Notes: a model not told the origin generated them from the sequence alone. Positions 17,007 through 26,655 are shown, counted from the stretch's first letter. The stretch: 55,796 bases of DNA from an uncultured bacterium (GCA_903861045.1 CAIOST010000120.1:1-55796), one strand, 5' to 3'. A program made the numbers and translations.

Positions 17007-17822
17007 ATGAATGACGATCAACCCTCCCAGGAGGCCCCAATCAACGCCGCCGCGCTGACGGCCCATTTGCGCACGCGCGTCCTGGGGCGCACGCTGCGTT
17101 GGTTGCCGGAGGTGGACTCGACGAATCGTCTGCTGGCGGAGGAGGGGGGCGAGGCGGCCGAGGGGCTGGTGGTGCTGGCGGATCGGCAGACGGCCGGCCG
17201 CGGCCGCATGGGGCGCACTTGGTTCTCGCCGGCGGGCGTAAATGTCTACCTTTCGGTGTTGCTGCAGCCGCGTGTGAGTGTGGCTTGGTTGCCGACCCTG
17301 CCGCTGATGGTCGGGTGCGCCGTCGCGCGTGCGGTGGCGGCGCTGGCCCCTGCGGTCCCCGTCCGCCTCAAATGGCCTAATGACCTGCTTGTGCATGGCC
17401 GAAAATTGGGCGGCGTACTGTGCGAGGTGCTGACCACCGCGGAGCATGAGTCCCGGGTGATCGTGGGCGTGGGGTGCAACATCAATCTGGTCCCCGCGAT
17501 GGTGCCGACGGAGTTGGCTGCCATCGTCACGTCCCTCGCGAGGGAGACCGGGCAGCGTTTTGACCGCTCCGTGGTGGTGGCGGAATGGTTGAATCAGCTC
17601 GAGACGGCCTACGCTGTCTGGTGCGAACAGGGGTTGGCCCCCTTTCTTCCGGAATGGGCGGCGCTGGATGCGTTGCACGGGCGGTGGGTACGGGTCGAGC
17701 AGCTTGGCCAGCCGCCAGCCGAGGGCGTGGCGGAGGGCGTGGACAGCGATGGGCTGCTGCGGCTACGGCAACCGGATGGTTCTCGGCGCTTGGTCTGCTC
17801 CGGCGATGCGCATCTAGTTTGA
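17007..17822 (+). CDS. birA: Biotin--[acetyl-CoA-carboxylase] ligase
   Basis: About 271 residues. It activates biotin with ATP and attaches it to the biotin carrier protein of carboxylases. The catalytic signature GRGRMGRTWFSPAG, the biotin-site segment LKWPNDLLVHGRKLGGVL and the adenylate region VGVGCNINL are all present, with the small C-terminal domain after about residue 225. There is no N-terminal helix-turn-helix, so this is a class I ligase that does not repress biotin genes. ATG 17007 starts near the conserved VDSTNR region; in-frame starts at 16965 and 16977 would only add a non-conserved tail. Confidence 0.9.
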   Translation: MNDDQPSQEAPINAAALTAHLRTRVLGRTLRWLPEVDSTNRLLAEEGGEAAEGLVVLADRQTAGRGRMGRTWFSPAGVNVYLSVLLQPRVSVAWLPTLPLMVGCAVARAVAALAPAVPVRLKWPNDLLVHGRKLGGVLCEVLTTAEHESRVIVGVGCNINLVPAMVPTELAAIVTSLARETGQRFDRSVVVAEWLNQLETAYAVWCEQGLAPFLPEWAALDALHGRWVRVEQLGQPPAEGVAEGVDSDGLLRLRQPDGSRRLVCSGDAHLV

Positions 17823-17923
17823 TACGGTTGCACGTTGCTCCGACCCGTGGCTTGCGTTAGAATGCGCGCCGTTAAAACGATCTTTTGCCGGCTAACCGGC
17901 CAGATAGTGAAGGACAACTTACT

Positions 17924-18928
17924 ATGGACCATAAGACGGATACCACAGGCAAGCAGTCGCATGGCGCACAGAAAAAAGGGTCCTGGTTGACGTACCGACC
18001 CGACATCAAGGTGCTGGACTGCACCATCCGCGACGGCGGACTGATGAACAACTCGAAGTTCGAGGACAGCTTTGTCAAGGCCGTCTATGATACCTGCGTG
18101 GCGGCGGGCGTGGATTATATGGAGATCGGCTACAAAGGATCGCGGCGTCTCTATGCGGCCGATGAGTATGGTAGCTGGAAGTTCTGCGACGAGGAAGACG
18201 TGCGCCGGATCGTCGGCGATGGACCGGCGAGCCTGAAGCTTTCCGTCATGGCCGACGTGGATCGCACCGATTGCGCCGACATCCCGCCCAAGGCGCAGAG
18301 CGTCATCGATCTCTATCGCGTGGCCACCTATATCCATCAGATCCCGGCCGCAGCGGAGATGATCAAGACGCTGCATGGTCTGGGCTACGAGACGACGGTC
18401 AATCTCATGGCCATTTCCGTGGTGCAGGAGCGCGAACTGGACGAGGCGCTCGAGTACCTCTGCCGTACCGAGGTGGATGTGATCTATCTCGTGGATAGCT
18501 ATGGCTCGCTCTACTCCGAGGAGATCCAGGCGCTGACGCGTAAATACCGCCAGTTTGCCGAGGCCGCGGGGAAAAAGATCGGTATTCATACCCACAACAA
18601 TCAGCAGTTGGCCTATGCCAACACCATCGAATCGCTCATCCTGGGGACGAGTTTCCTGGATGTCACCATGGGCGGCCTGGGACGCGGTGCCGGCAACTGT
18701 CCGACTGAACTGCTGCTCGGGTTCCTTAAGAATCCTAAGTATCACCTGCGTCCGGTGGTGCAGTGCCTGCGGGATTATATCGAGCCGATGCGCGAGAAGA
18801 TCACCTGGGGGTATGACATTCCGTACATGCTCACCGGGCAGCGCAATCTGCATCCGAAGGCCGCCATGGACTTCATCGATGGCGAACAGCGCAAGGACTA
18901 CCTGCAGTTTTTCGATTCGCTGACGTAA
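17924..18928 (+). CDS. HMG-CoA-lyase-like aldolase domain protein (4-hydroxy-2-oxovalerate aldolase type)
   Basis: A 334-residue TIM-barrel protein of the DRE-TIM metallolyase family. KVLDCTIRDGGLMNNS is the family's DxTxRDGG metal-site motif, GIHTHNNQQLAYANT gives the two metal-binding His residues, and TMGGLGRGAGNCPTE is the conserved barrel closure. ATG 17924 follows AAGGA. Homologues include 4-hydroxy-2-oxovalerate aldolases and many uncharacterised 'aldolase catalytic domain' proteins. No catabolic pathway genes lie nearby, so the reaction (probably aldol cleavage or condensation involving a 2-oxo acid) is not determined. It ends just before a strong terminator. Confidence 0.75.
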   Translation: MDHKTDTTGKQSHGAQKKGSWLTYRPDIKVLDCTIRDGGLMNNSKFEDSFVKAVYDTCVAAGVDYMEIGYKGSRRLYAADEYGSWKFCDEEDVRRIVGDGPASLKLSVMADVDRTDCADIPPKAQSVIDLYRVATYIHQIPAAAEMIKTLHGLGYETTVNLMAISVVQERELDEALEYLCRTEVDVIYLVDSYGSLYSEEIQALTRKYRQFAEAAGKKIGIHTHNNQQLAYANTIESLILGTSFLDVTMGGLGRGAGNCPTELLLGFLKNPKYHLRPVVQCLRDYIEPMREKITWGYDIPYMLTGQRNLHPKAAMDFIDGEQRKDYLQFFDSLT

Positions 18929-18950
18929 ACGGCGGCGGAGATCGCGTAGA

Positions 18951-18987
18951 GGGCGGCGGGCCGGCTTGGCCCGCCGCCCCTTTTTTT
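18951..18987 (+). terminator. Strong intrinsic terminator
   Basis: A perfect 12-bp GC stem (GGGCGGCGGGCC at 18951-18962 with its complement at 18968-18979), a GGCTT loop, and seven T residues at 18981-18987. It ends the aldolase transcript and separates it from the convergent hydrogenase maturation operon. Confidence 0.93.
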
Positions 18988-19084
18988 GTTAGAGCGACTG
19001 GAGCGGCACGAAGGATCGCGAGGGGGGAGCGGCAGGTGGTAGCGCCGACCATCCGCCAGCCAGCGTGACCTTGACCGCTGCGCG

Positions 19085-20191
19085 CTAGTGAGGCGCGGGG
19101 GCTCGCGACTGCGCATGCGGCGCGTCACCCCAGCGCTGGTAGCCGATGGTGCGACCCACCGAGCGGATGCGGCCAGCCAGACACGCGGCACACTGTTCGG
19201 CCGATTCGTCCATGCACGGTTTGCCGGTGTAGAGTTGATAGTGGGTACGCACGCGTGTGGGGGTCAGTTGCGGCATAATAACGTTGGCGCCATAGGTTAG
19301 CCCCTCTTCGCGTCCGGTGGGCTTCATGGCCTGCAGCGCGGTGGTGGCGGCAATGTTTACGTCCCGCAACACCAGCCGCACCACCGCGATCATCAGCAGA
19401 GCCTGCTGGTAGATTTCCTGCTGTTGGGCCGCCAGCGTGGCGGTATGCACGGCCAGCGGCGTTTGGGGGTGGACGATAAAAGGCCCCATGCCGATCATGT
19501 CCACATCCATGTCGCGAAAGAAGAGCACATCGTCCGCCAGATCGGCCACGGTCTGACCGGGGAAGCCGATCATGACGCCGGTACCGACTTGGAAGCCGAC
19601 TTCCTGCAGGGTGCGCAGGCATTGTTGGCGGTTGGCCAGCGTCTGGTGGGCGGGGTGCAAGGTAGCAAAGAGGCGCGGCGAGGAGGTTTCGATGCGCAAC
19701 AGATAGCGGTGGGCACCGGCCTGGCGCCAGCGCGCATACGTTTCGCGGGGCTGCTCGCCCACGCAGAGAGTGATGCCCAGACCGTGGGGGAGTTCAGCAG
19801 AAACGCTCCCCGCCTTAATCCGCGAGACGACCTCGGTCACCAGCTCCACAAACGCCGCATCGCGCCGCTCGCCAGACTGCAGGACTACGGAGCCATAGCC
19901 TTTATCCGCACACCAGAGCGCGGCCTGTACGCTCTCGTCCGCACTCAGCGTATAGCGTTCCACGCTGGGGTTGCCGGCGCGGATGCCACAGTAGTGGCAG
20001 TCACAGCTACAGACATTGGAGAATTCCACCAGGCCGCGAAAAAAGACCTCATCCCCGCATTCGCGCTGGCGCATGGCATCCGCGGCCGCCCGGATGGTTT
20101 CGATCCCGGCGGGGTCACGGACGCTCAGTAGCGCGCAAATCTCATCGCGCGTCCAGCTTGTTTGCTGGAGCAACGTGTCGATCGTAGGCAT
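19085..20191 (-). CDS. hydE: [FeFe]-hydrogenase H-cluster maturase HydE (radical SAM)
   Basis: A 368-residue radical-SAM enzyme that takes part in assembling the diiron subcluster of the H-cluster, acting on the organometallic product of HydG. CSCDCHYCGIRAGN gives the CX3CX2C cluster that binds SAM; LQSGERRDAAFVELV and GTGVMIGFPGQTVADLADD are characteristic HydE segments. Length matches the family. Its start overlaps the hydG stop (TGATG), so the two are translationally coupled. It is the last gene of the hyd operon. Confidence 0.93.
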   Translation of the reverse strand: MPTIDTLLQQTSWTRDEICALLSVRDPAGIETIRAAADAMRQRECGDEVFFRGLVEFSNVCSCDCHYCGIRAGNPSVERYTLSADESVQAALWCADKGYGSVVLQSGERRDAAFVELVTEVVSRIKAGSVSAELPHGLGITLCVGEQPRETYARWRQAGAHRYLLRIETSSPRLFATLHPAHQTLANRQQCLRTLQEVGFQVGTGVMIGFPGQTVADLADDVLFFRDMDVDMIGMGPFIVHPQTPLAVHTATLAAQQQEIYQQALLMIAVVRLVLRDVNIAATTALQAMKPTGREEGLTYGANVIMPQLTPTRVRTHYQLYTGKPCMDESAEQCAACLAGRIRSVGRTIGYQRWGDAPHAQSRAPAPH

Positions 20192-21696
20192 CAGAAGTAG
20201 ATGTCTCTTTCGCCCGCGCTGGTGCGCTGGTAGTTTTGGTAGAAGGCGTCAAACGCCTGCGGATTACGGGCGCGGATCTGATCGATTTCCATTGCGATCA
20301 CGCGTTCGCCCACGGCCTTGGTCGCGGGCGTGGCGAAGTCGTCGAGCCATTCGCGGAAGGTGAGCACGGCATTGAGCTTGCAGAACTTTCCTTCCTGGCC
20401 GGTGCGCAGCAGGTCCATGATGCACTTGCCGGTGCGTCCGCAGCGGTAACCGGCGGTACAGAACGAGGTGATGAGTCCGCGTTCCGCCAGCTCGCGAATG
20501 ACCTCGTCGAGGCTGCGCGGATCGCCCAGGAGAAACTGCTGGCGGTCACTCTGTTGTTCGCCATAGGCGGCGCCATCGGCGTAGGCGCCAACGCCAATGC
20601 GCGTGGACGCGTCCATCTGCGTGATGCCCAGCGGCAGGAGGCAGCGGCGCAAGGACGCACTTTCACGGGCGGTGAGGATCATGCCCGTGTAGGGGACAGC
20701 CAGACGGATCACCGTGATGGCGCGGCGGAAGTCGGCATCACTGACGTGGTAGCGCGATTGCGCGATGAAGGGGGTGTTCTCCGCCGGTTCGAGGCGCGGG
20801 AACGAGATGGTGTGCGGGCCGATGCCGCAATCCTGCTCCAGGGCCTGCGCGTGGTAGACCAACCCCATGACCTCGAAGCGCCAGTCGTAGAGGCCGAAGA
20901 GCGCGCCGATGCCGGCGTCATCAATGTCGGCCGCCATGGCGCGGTGCATGGCGTAGAGGCGCCAGCGATAGTCGGCCTTGAGGGTGCCAGCGGGATGAAC
21001 GGCGGCATACGTTTTGTGGTGATAGGTTTCCTGGAAGACCTGATAGGTGCCCAGCCCGCTATCGCGTAGCACCTGTAGCTCTTCGATGGCGAGGGGTGCC
21101 GCGTTGACATTTACCCGCCGGATTTGACCGCGGGCGCGCGCATTGCTTTTGACCGGGGTGTTGACCTGGTAGATGGTGCGAATGGAATCCACCATGTAGG
21201 AGAGGTCGGACGAGGCGTGCTCACCATAGACCACGATCAGGCGTTTGTGGCCGATTTCCCCCGCCAGCATCTGCACTTCGCGCTGCACATCCGCCATGGA
21301 GAGGGTGCGGCGTTGCACGGCGCGATTTTCGCGACGCAAGCCGCAGTATAGGCAATTATTCACGCAGTCGTTGCTCAGGTAGAGCGGCGCAAAGGTGACG
21401 ATCCGGTTGTCGTAGACATGGCGCTTAATACGCCCGGCCGCCTCTTCCATCTCCGCAAGCAGACCGGGGTCCGTGACATGTAGGAGCGTGGCGGTCTCGG
21501 TCGGCGAGAGCGATTGGATGGCCAACGCTTTCTGGATCAGGTCGCGCACGCGCGTGGGGTCGGGGGCGGCATGCTCGCGTAATTGGCGTTCGATCAGGTC
21601 GTCATCGATGAAGTCGCGGCCGTCTTTCAGGTAGCGTGTAACCTGATCGGGCTTGATGCGGTCCTGGTACCAACGCTCGGACTCTTCTGTTTTCAT
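20191..21696 (-). CDS. hydG: [FeFe]-hydrogenase H-cluster maturase HydG (tyrosine lyase, radical SAM)
   Basis: HydG splits tyrosine into CO, cyanide and p-cresol to make an Fe(CO)(CN) unit for the H-cluster. This 501-residue protein has the radical-SAM triplet in LSNDCVNNCLYCGLRR (CX3CX2C) and the C-terminal auxiliary cluster motif (CGRTGKC, then GKFCKLNAVLTF), as in HydG and not in the related ThiH. HGTARE-type substrate residues lie in the central barrel. It overlaps hydF by four bases and hydE by one base. Confidence 0.95.
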   Translation of the reverse strand: MKTEESERWYQDRIKPDQVTRYLKDGRDFIDDDLIERQLREHAAPDPTRVRDLIQKALAIQSLSPTETATLLHVTDPGLLAEMEEAAGRIKRHVYDNRIVTFAPLYLSNDCVNNCLYCGLRRENRAVQRRTLSMADVQREVQMLAGEIGHKRLIVVYGEHASSDLSYMVDSIRTIYQVNTPVKSNARARGQIRRVNVNAAPLAIEELQVLRDSGLGTYQVFQETYHHKTYAAVHPAGTLKADYRWRLYAMHRAMAADIDDAGIGALFGLYDWRFEVMGLVYHAQALEQDCGIGPHTISFPRLEPAENTPFIAQSRYHVSDADFRRAITVIRLAVPYTGMILTARESASLRRCLLPLGITQMDASTRIGVGAYADGAAYGEQQSDRQQFLLGDPRSLDEVIRELAERGLITSFCTAGYRCGRTGKCIMDLLRTGQEGKFCKLNAVLTFREWLDDFATPATKAVGERVIAMEIDQIRARNPQAFDAFYQNYQRTSAGERDIYF

Positions 21697-22979
21697 GGTG
21701 TTTTCTCTGGGTAAGTCGCGCGTGGGGCGGGGTGCATTTCCGCGTGGGCGCGGTCAAAGGCCTCCCAGGCGGAGGGAAAGGGAGATAGTACGCGACGGAG
21801 CACGCCTTGCACCAACGAAATGGCCAAGCCATAGTTGGTGATCGGCACGCCGGCTTCCCGGCACTGGGCGATGCGTACGAGCATCTCGCGCCGTGTGAGC
21901 ATGCAGGCGCCGCAGTGGACCACCAGTTTGTAGCTGGCCAGATTCGCGGGGTAGTCGCGGCCGGCCACGACGTCCACGGCTAGATCGGCGCCGGCATATT
22001 GTCGCAGCCAGCGCGGGATTTTTACGCGGCCGATGTCATCGGCCAGGGCATGGTGACTGCAGGCCTCGCCGATCAGCACGCGGTCGCCGGGTTGCAAGCT
22101 GTCGAGCGCGGCGGCCCCTTCAGCGGCCGCCACGAGGTCACCCTTCCAGCGCGCAAATAGAATGGAGAAGGTGGTGCAGGGGACGTTGGTCGGCGTGTCG
22201 GCTACGACTTTCAACACCACTTGCGAGTCGCAGACCACGAGGTTGGGCGGTTCGCGCAGGCGTCGCAGCAGGGTGGCGTATTCGCGTTCCTTGACTATCA
22301 CCACGGCGGCATCGTTATCGATGGCATCGCGGATGGTCTGCACCTGTGGCAGGATTAGCCGTCCTTGGGGCGCTTGCAGATCGATCGGCACCACCAGCAC
22401 GATCAGGCCGCCGGAGGGGACCAAATCGCCGATCAGGGGGAGATGACCGCTGCCACTCGCTTGCAAGGCCTGCGCAAGGAGTTGGCGAAACTCCGTCCGG
22501 CGTGCCTCCCGTTGTGACTGATCACGGCTGGAGAGGGGGAAGAGATAGGGCGTTTTCTGGCTCAATTCGGTTAGCCAGGTCTCGGCGCAGGGGCGCAGGT
22601 CGATCTTGTTGACGATCACGATCACCGGGACCTGCCGGCGGCGGGCATCCTGCCAGACCGCCTCTTCCACGGGGGTCCAGACGCCGGGTTCGGTGAGCAG
22701 GAGGCAGACGTCGGCCCGGTCCAGGGCTTGGCGTGTGCGCGCCATACGCGCCGCGCCCAGGGCGCTTTCATCATCCAGGCCGCCGGTATCGAGAAAGACC
22801 ACCGGCCCGATAGGGGCAAGTTCCATGCTCTTTTCTACCACGTCCGTGGTGGTGCCAGGGAGCGGGGAGGTAATGGCCACGTCCTGGCCGACCACCCAGT
22901 TCAAAAAGGTAGACTTCCCGACATTGGTTCGGCCGGCAAGCACGAGGTGCGGACGTATGGCTTTGGGTGCTGTTTCCAC
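21693..22979 (-). CDS. hydF: [FeFe]-hydrogenase maturation GTPase HydF
   Basis: HydF is the GTPase scaffold on which the 2Fe subcluster is completed before transfer to HydA. In this 428-residue copy GRTNVGKSTFLNWVVG is the P-loop, PGTTTD the switch I region, DTGGLDD the Walker B/G3 site and NKID the G4 motif. The C-terminal cluster domain has C-S-H-H near residue 300 and HCGACMLTRRE near 370, the HydF Cys/His ligands. It sits 12 bases after the ammonia-lyase gene and overlaps hydG. Confidence 0.94.
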   Translation of the reverse strand: METAPKAIRPHLVLAGRTNVGKSTFLNWVVGQDVAITSPLPGTTTDVVEKSMELAPIGPVVFLDTGGLDDESALGAARMARTRQALDRADVCLLLTEPGVWTPVEEAVWQDARRRQVPVIVIVNKIDLRPCAETWLTELSQKTPYLFPLSSRDQSQREARRTEFRQLLAQALQASGSGHLPLIGDLVPSGGLIVLVVPIDLQAPQGRLILPQVQTIRDAIDNDAAVVIVKEREYATLLRRLREPPNLVVCDSQVVLKVVADTPTNVPCTTFSILFARWKGDLVAAAEGAAALDSLQPGDRVLIGEACSHHALADDIGRVKIPRWLRQYAGADLAVDVVAGRDYPANLASYKLVVHCGACMLTRREMLVRIAQCREAGVPITNYGLAISLVQGVLRRVLSPFPSAWEAFDRAHAEMHPAPRATYPEKTP

Positions 22980-22991
22980 AGGGTTCTCCCA

Positions 22992-24362
22992 CTAGCGCGT
23001 GTTGGGCTGTAGCAAGGCGGCGGGGGCCAACGCGCGATCGACCAGTTCCTGGCCAAGTTCAGCGATCAGGAAGGTGCGCCAGTTGGTTTGGTGGGTGGCC
23101 GCGAAGCGCTGGACCAGTGCCTCACAACGTTCGTAGCCGAGATGCGGCACAAACGCGGTCACCAGGGCCGGGCTCTCCTCCAGATGCCGGGCGCAGACGG
23201 CGGGGAGCGCCACGACGCCGGGGAGATGGGCCGCCAGCATGCGCGCGGCTTGCAGCAGTTCCTCCATGGCCTGCAGGGTTTCGTCGGCGATCAGGGGGAG
23301 CCACTCGTTGAGTTGTAGCGAGCCGCGTGCTACGGCTTCGTTGATCAGGGAAATACGCGCCCGGACTTTCAGGGAGGTGGCCACTACGGCTTCTGCGATG
23401 ACCGGGTTGACCTTGCCGGGCATGAGCGAAGAGCCGGCTTGCACGGCGGGAAGCTGGATTTCGCCGAGTAGATGCAAGCGGCGCAGGTCCTCCCCGATGC
23501 GCCCCAGATTGGCAGCGGCAGCAGCCAACGAGCCGCCAACCTCGCCGAAGACATCGGCGTTCGCGGTCTGCTCGATCATGTTTTCCGCGCGCGCCAGACC
23601 GTAGCCGGTGAGTTCGCGCAGATGATCCACGACACGGAAGACATAGCGGCGCGGGGCGCCCAGGCCGGTGCCAATGGCCGTGCCGCCGAGGTTCACCACG
23701 CGCAAACGCTCTTCACATTTGAATGTCCGCCAGCGATCGCGACTGATCGGCTCGGCAAAGGAGGCAAACTGGGCACCCAGGGTCATGGGGACCGCGGGCA
23801 TGAGTTCCGTGCGCCCCACGGTCAGCACGCCGGCCTGTTGGCGTTCCTGGTCCTGCAAGAGCTGCTGCAAACTTTCCAGGGCCTGGCTGAGTTCGCGCAG
23901 GCTCGTAATGCACGCCACCTTGACGGCCGTGGGAAAGACGTCGTTGGTGGACTGGTGCAGGTTGACGTGATCGAGGGGCGAGACGCGGGCGTAGTCGCCA
24001 CGCGGCGCGCCGAGGCTGGTCAAGGCCAGATTGGCCAGCACTTCGTTCATATTCATGTTGAACGAAGTGCCCGCGCCGCCTTGCAGCGCGGGGAGCGGAA
24101 AGGCGTCCGTGTGCTCCCCGGTCGCCACGCTCACGGCGGCCCTAACAATGGCAGCGCCGACCTCCGGGGGGAGGGCGCCAATCTCAAGGTTCGTCACGGC
24201 GCAGGCCTGCTTTACCAACGCTAAGGCACGGCAGAGACGTACTGAAACGCGGCGGCCCGTGAACGGGAAATTGCACAAAGCCCGGTGGGTATGGATCCCC
24301 CAGAGTTCATCCGGGATATCCAGAGATCCCAGCAAGTCATGTTCCCGTCGCATGGCCATCAT
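22992..24362 (-). CDS. aspA: Aspartate ammonia-lyase (aspartase/fumarase superfamily)
   Basis: About 456 residues. The superfamily signature GSSLMPGKVNPV is present, as are GAGTSFNMNMNEVLAN and LHQSTNDVFPT, which form the composite active site. The HDLLGSLDIPDELWGIHTHRA start is typical of aspartases rather than of class II fumarases. It would deaminate aspartate to fumarate and ammonia. It lies inside the hyd operon between hydC and hydF, where similar genes are seen in other bacteria. A role supplying ammonia for the dithiomethylamine bridge of the H-cluster has been suggested for such neighbours, but this is inference here. A TTG at 24374 overlaps the hydC stop; I chose ATG 24362 as the first ATG. 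Confidence 0.82.
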   Translation of the reverse strand: MMAMRREHDLLGSLDIPDELWGIHTHRALCNFPFTGRRVSVRLCRALALVKQACAVTNLEIGALPPEVGAAIVRAAVSVATGEHTDAFPLPALQGGAGTSFNMNMNEVLANLALTSLGAPRGDYARVSPLDHVNLHQSTNDVFPTAVKVACITSLRELSQALESLQQLLQDQERQQAGVLTVGRTELMPAVPMTLGAQFASFAEPISRDRWRTFKCEERLRVVNLGGTAIGTGLGAPRRYVFRVVDHLRELTGYGLARAENMIEQTANADVFGEVGGSLAAAAANLGRIGEDLRRLHLLGEIQLPAVQAGSSLMPGKVNPVIAEAVVATSLKVRARISLINEAVARGSLQLNEWLPLIADETLQAMEELLQAARMLAAHLPGVVALPAVCARHLEESPALVTAFVPHLGYERCEALVQRFAATHQTNWRTFLIAELGQELVDRALAPAALLQPNTR

Positions 24363-24370
24363 TCTACAGG

Positions 24371-24895
24371 TCAACTGGCGGGGGCGCTAGCTTTGCCTTT
24401 GGGCTTGGCGGCAAAGCCGTGTTCCTCCAGAATCTTACGCACATCGCCGGTCTTGACGTTCGGATAGACACGTCCGCTGACCACGACCACCGGCGCCAAC
24501 GCGCAGGCACCCAGGCAGCGGGCGCATTCGATCGAGAAGGCGCCATCCGGCGTGGTTTGCCCTTCTTTGATCTGCAGCAGTTCCTTGAATCGTTCCAGGA
24601 CCTTGCCGGCGCCTTTGACGAAACAGGCCGTGCCCATGCAGACCACGATTTCGCAGCGGCCACGCGGCTGGAAGCAGAAGAAGTGGTAGAAAGTCGCCAC
24701 GCCCGTCACCCGCGCAGAGGGGATCTGCATGCGGGTGGAGACTTCATCCATGGCTTCCCGTGAGAGATAGCCCATCTCCTTCTGTACTTTTTGCAGAACA
24801 GAGATCAGGTAGCTTTCGCTGTGCTCTTTCTTTTGGCACTGCTCGATATAGGCCACCACCATGGGCGGCAGGACTGGCTTCTTTTCCGTAATCAT
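24371..24895 (-). CDS. hydC: Bifurcating-type [FeFe] hydrogenase, NuoE-like subunit HydC
   Basis: A 174-residue thioredoxin-fold 2Fe-2S protein, the small subunit of the trimeric NAD(H)-linked hydrogenase. After a helical N terminus (about residues 1-75) the cluster ligands are CMGTACFVKGA (CX4C) and CARCLGACALAP (CX3C), as in NuoE. The C-terminal tail has GRVYPNVKTGDVRKILEE. It relays electrons between the HydB flavin subunit and HydA. It starts inside the hydA stop (four-base overlap). Confidence 0.93.
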   Translation of the reverse strand: MITEKKPVLPPMVVAYIEQCQKKEHSESYLISVLQKVQKEMGYLSREAMDEVSTRMQIPSARVTGVATFYHFFCFQPRGRCEIVVCMGTACFVKGAGKVLERFKELLQIKEGQTTPDGAFSIECARCLGACALAPVVVVSGRVYPNVKTGDVRKILEEHGFAAKPKGKASAPAS

Positions 24896-26655
24896 TTCAC
24901 ACCTCTCGGCTCGCGTGGCGTATAGGTTGTATGCAGTAGTTCGTGTGATTTGTGCCCGTTGGGTTCGCCCAGGAACTCCTTGTAGAGTTGTTGCAGCTCC
25001 GGGTTCTCATGCGATTTGCGCATCTTCTTAGCGGAATCAATGGAGTACAAGGCCCGGGCACGCAACTTCGCCAATTCGGGGTCCATCACATCCATCCCTT
25101 CGGGGGGGAAGGGCTGGCCACCACCGGCCACGCAGCCGCCGGGACAGGCCATGATTTCGACCAAGTGCAGGTGTTTTTCGCCGCTGATGATCGCATCCAA
25201 CAACTGTTTGGCATTGCTCAGCCCATTGGCTACGGCGATGTTGATCTTCGTCCCTTTGATGTCTACGGACGTTTCCTTGATCCCCTGTACGCCGCGCACG
25301 TCCCGGAATTCGATCTCCGGGCATTGCTCGCCGGTGACGGTTTCATAGGCGGTACGCAAGGCCGCCTCCATGACGCCCCCCGTGGCACCAAAGATATCGG
25401 CGGCACCAGAGGATGAGCCGAGCAGGGAATCGAATTGACCGTCTGGCAGATTCTGATAGTCCACGCCGGAGGTTTTGGCCAGCCAGATTAACTCGCGGGT
25501 GGTGAGGACGGCATCGGTCAGTTGCGTACCCCAGGCCGTGCGGTGCTCCGGCCGCTGGCATTCGAACTTCTTCGCCGTACACGGCATGATGGCCACGACA
25601 AAGATCCTTTTCGGGTCGAGTTTCATCTTCTCGGCGTAATAGGTCTTGAGGAGCGCCGAGGTCATGGTCATGGGCGAGCGGCAGGTGGAGGCCAGCGGGA
25701 TCAGTTCCGGGTAGAACTTCTCCATGAAGCAGACCCAGCCTGGCGAGCAGCTCGTAATCAGCGGCAGCTTCTCTTTGTTCTGCAAGCGGCGGATGAACTC
25801 GGTCGATTCCTCCATGATCGTGAGGTCGGCGCCGAAGTTGGTATCCACCACGGCATCAAAGCCGATGTGGCGCAGCGCCGTGATCATCTTGCCCGTGGTC
25901 GGTGTGCCGGGAGGGTAGCCGAACCCTTCGCCGACGGCCGCACGAATGGAGGGGGCGGTTTGCACAACCACATAGGTGTCCGGATCTTCCAAGGCCTGCA
26001 AGACGCGCTCGGCATCGTTGTGCTCCACCAGGGCCGCGGTGGGGCAGACATTGATGCACTGCCCGCAGTGGATGCAGACCGAGTCCGCCATGTCCTGCTG
26101 GTGGGCGGGCGCGGGGACCGTATGGAAGCCGCGGCCTTGCGGATAGAGGTTGTGCACACCCTGAACCTCAGAGCAGACCCGCACGCAGCGGCCGCAGAGG
26201 ATGCACTTCTCCGGGTTGCGGTGAACGGATGGAGAGGACTTGTCCAGCGGGAAGTGCTTGCGTTCGCCAGCGAACTGGCGTTCGCGCACCCCCATGCTGT
26301 AGGCGAGTTCCTGCAATTCGCAGTTGCCGTTGCGCTCACAGGTCTGGCAATCCTGCGGGTGGTTATCGAGAATCAGTTCGACAATGTCGCGCCGTAAGCG
26401 CCGCAGCATCGGCGAAGAGGTCTTCACCTTCATGCCATTGGCAACCGGATAGGCGCAGGAGGCCACGGGGTTGCGCATCCCTTCCACCTCCACGATACAG
26501 ACGCGGCAGGCGCCCACCACGCTCAGGCGGGGATGGTAGCAAAGCCGCGGGATGTGAATGCCCAAGGCATCCGCCGCCTGCAGGATGGTGGTTCCTTCGG
26601 CGACCTCGATCTCCAGCTCGTCAATCGTCAGTCGGACTTTATTGGTTTCGCTCAT
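24892..26655 (-). CDS. hydA: [FeFe] hydrogenase catalytic subunit HydA
   Basis: This 587-residue protein reversibly reduces protons at the H-cluster. The order is an N-terminal 2Fe-2S domain (residues about 20-75; CYHPRLSVVGACRVC), a His-Cys cluster (HPQDCQTCERNGNCELQ), two 4Fe-4S clusters (CILCGRCVRVC and CIHCGQCINVCPT), and then the H domain with TSCSPGW, MPCTAKKFE and MACPGGCVAGGGQP, the three H-cluster motifs, all intact. ATG 26655 follows AGGGG and lies just after the hydB stop; an open frame runs further up to 26709 but overlaps hydB. The domain set is that of group A trimeric or tetrameric, often electron-bifurcating, enzymes. Confidence 0.96.
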   Translation of the reverse strand: MSETNKVRLTIDELEIEVAEGTTILQAADALGIHIPRLCYHPRLSVVGACRVCIVEVEGMRNPVASCAYPVANGMKVKTSSPMLRRLRRDIVELILDNHPQDCQTCERNGNCELQELAYSMGVRERQFAGERKHFPLDKSSPSVHRNPEKCILCGRCVRVCSEVQGVHNLYPQGRGFHTVPAPAHQQDMADSVCIHCGQCINVCPTAALVEHNDAERVLQALEDPDTYVVVQTAPSIRAAVGEGFGYPPGTPTTGKMITALRHIGFDAVVDTNFGADLTIMEESTEFIRRLQNKEKLPLITSCSPGWVCFMEKFYPELIPLASTCRSPMTMTSALLKTYYAEKMKLDPKRIFVVAIMPCTAKKFECQRPEHRTAWGTQLTDAVLTTRELIWLAKTSGVDYQNLPDGQFDSLLGSSSGAADIFGATGGVMEAALRTAYETVTGEQCPEIEFRDVRGVQGIKETSVDIKGTKINIAVANGLSNAKQLLDAIISGEKHLHLVEIMACPGGCVAGGGQPFPPEGMDVMDPELAKLRARALYSIDSAKKMRKSHENPELQQLYKEFLGEPNGHKSHELLHTTYTPREPRGVK

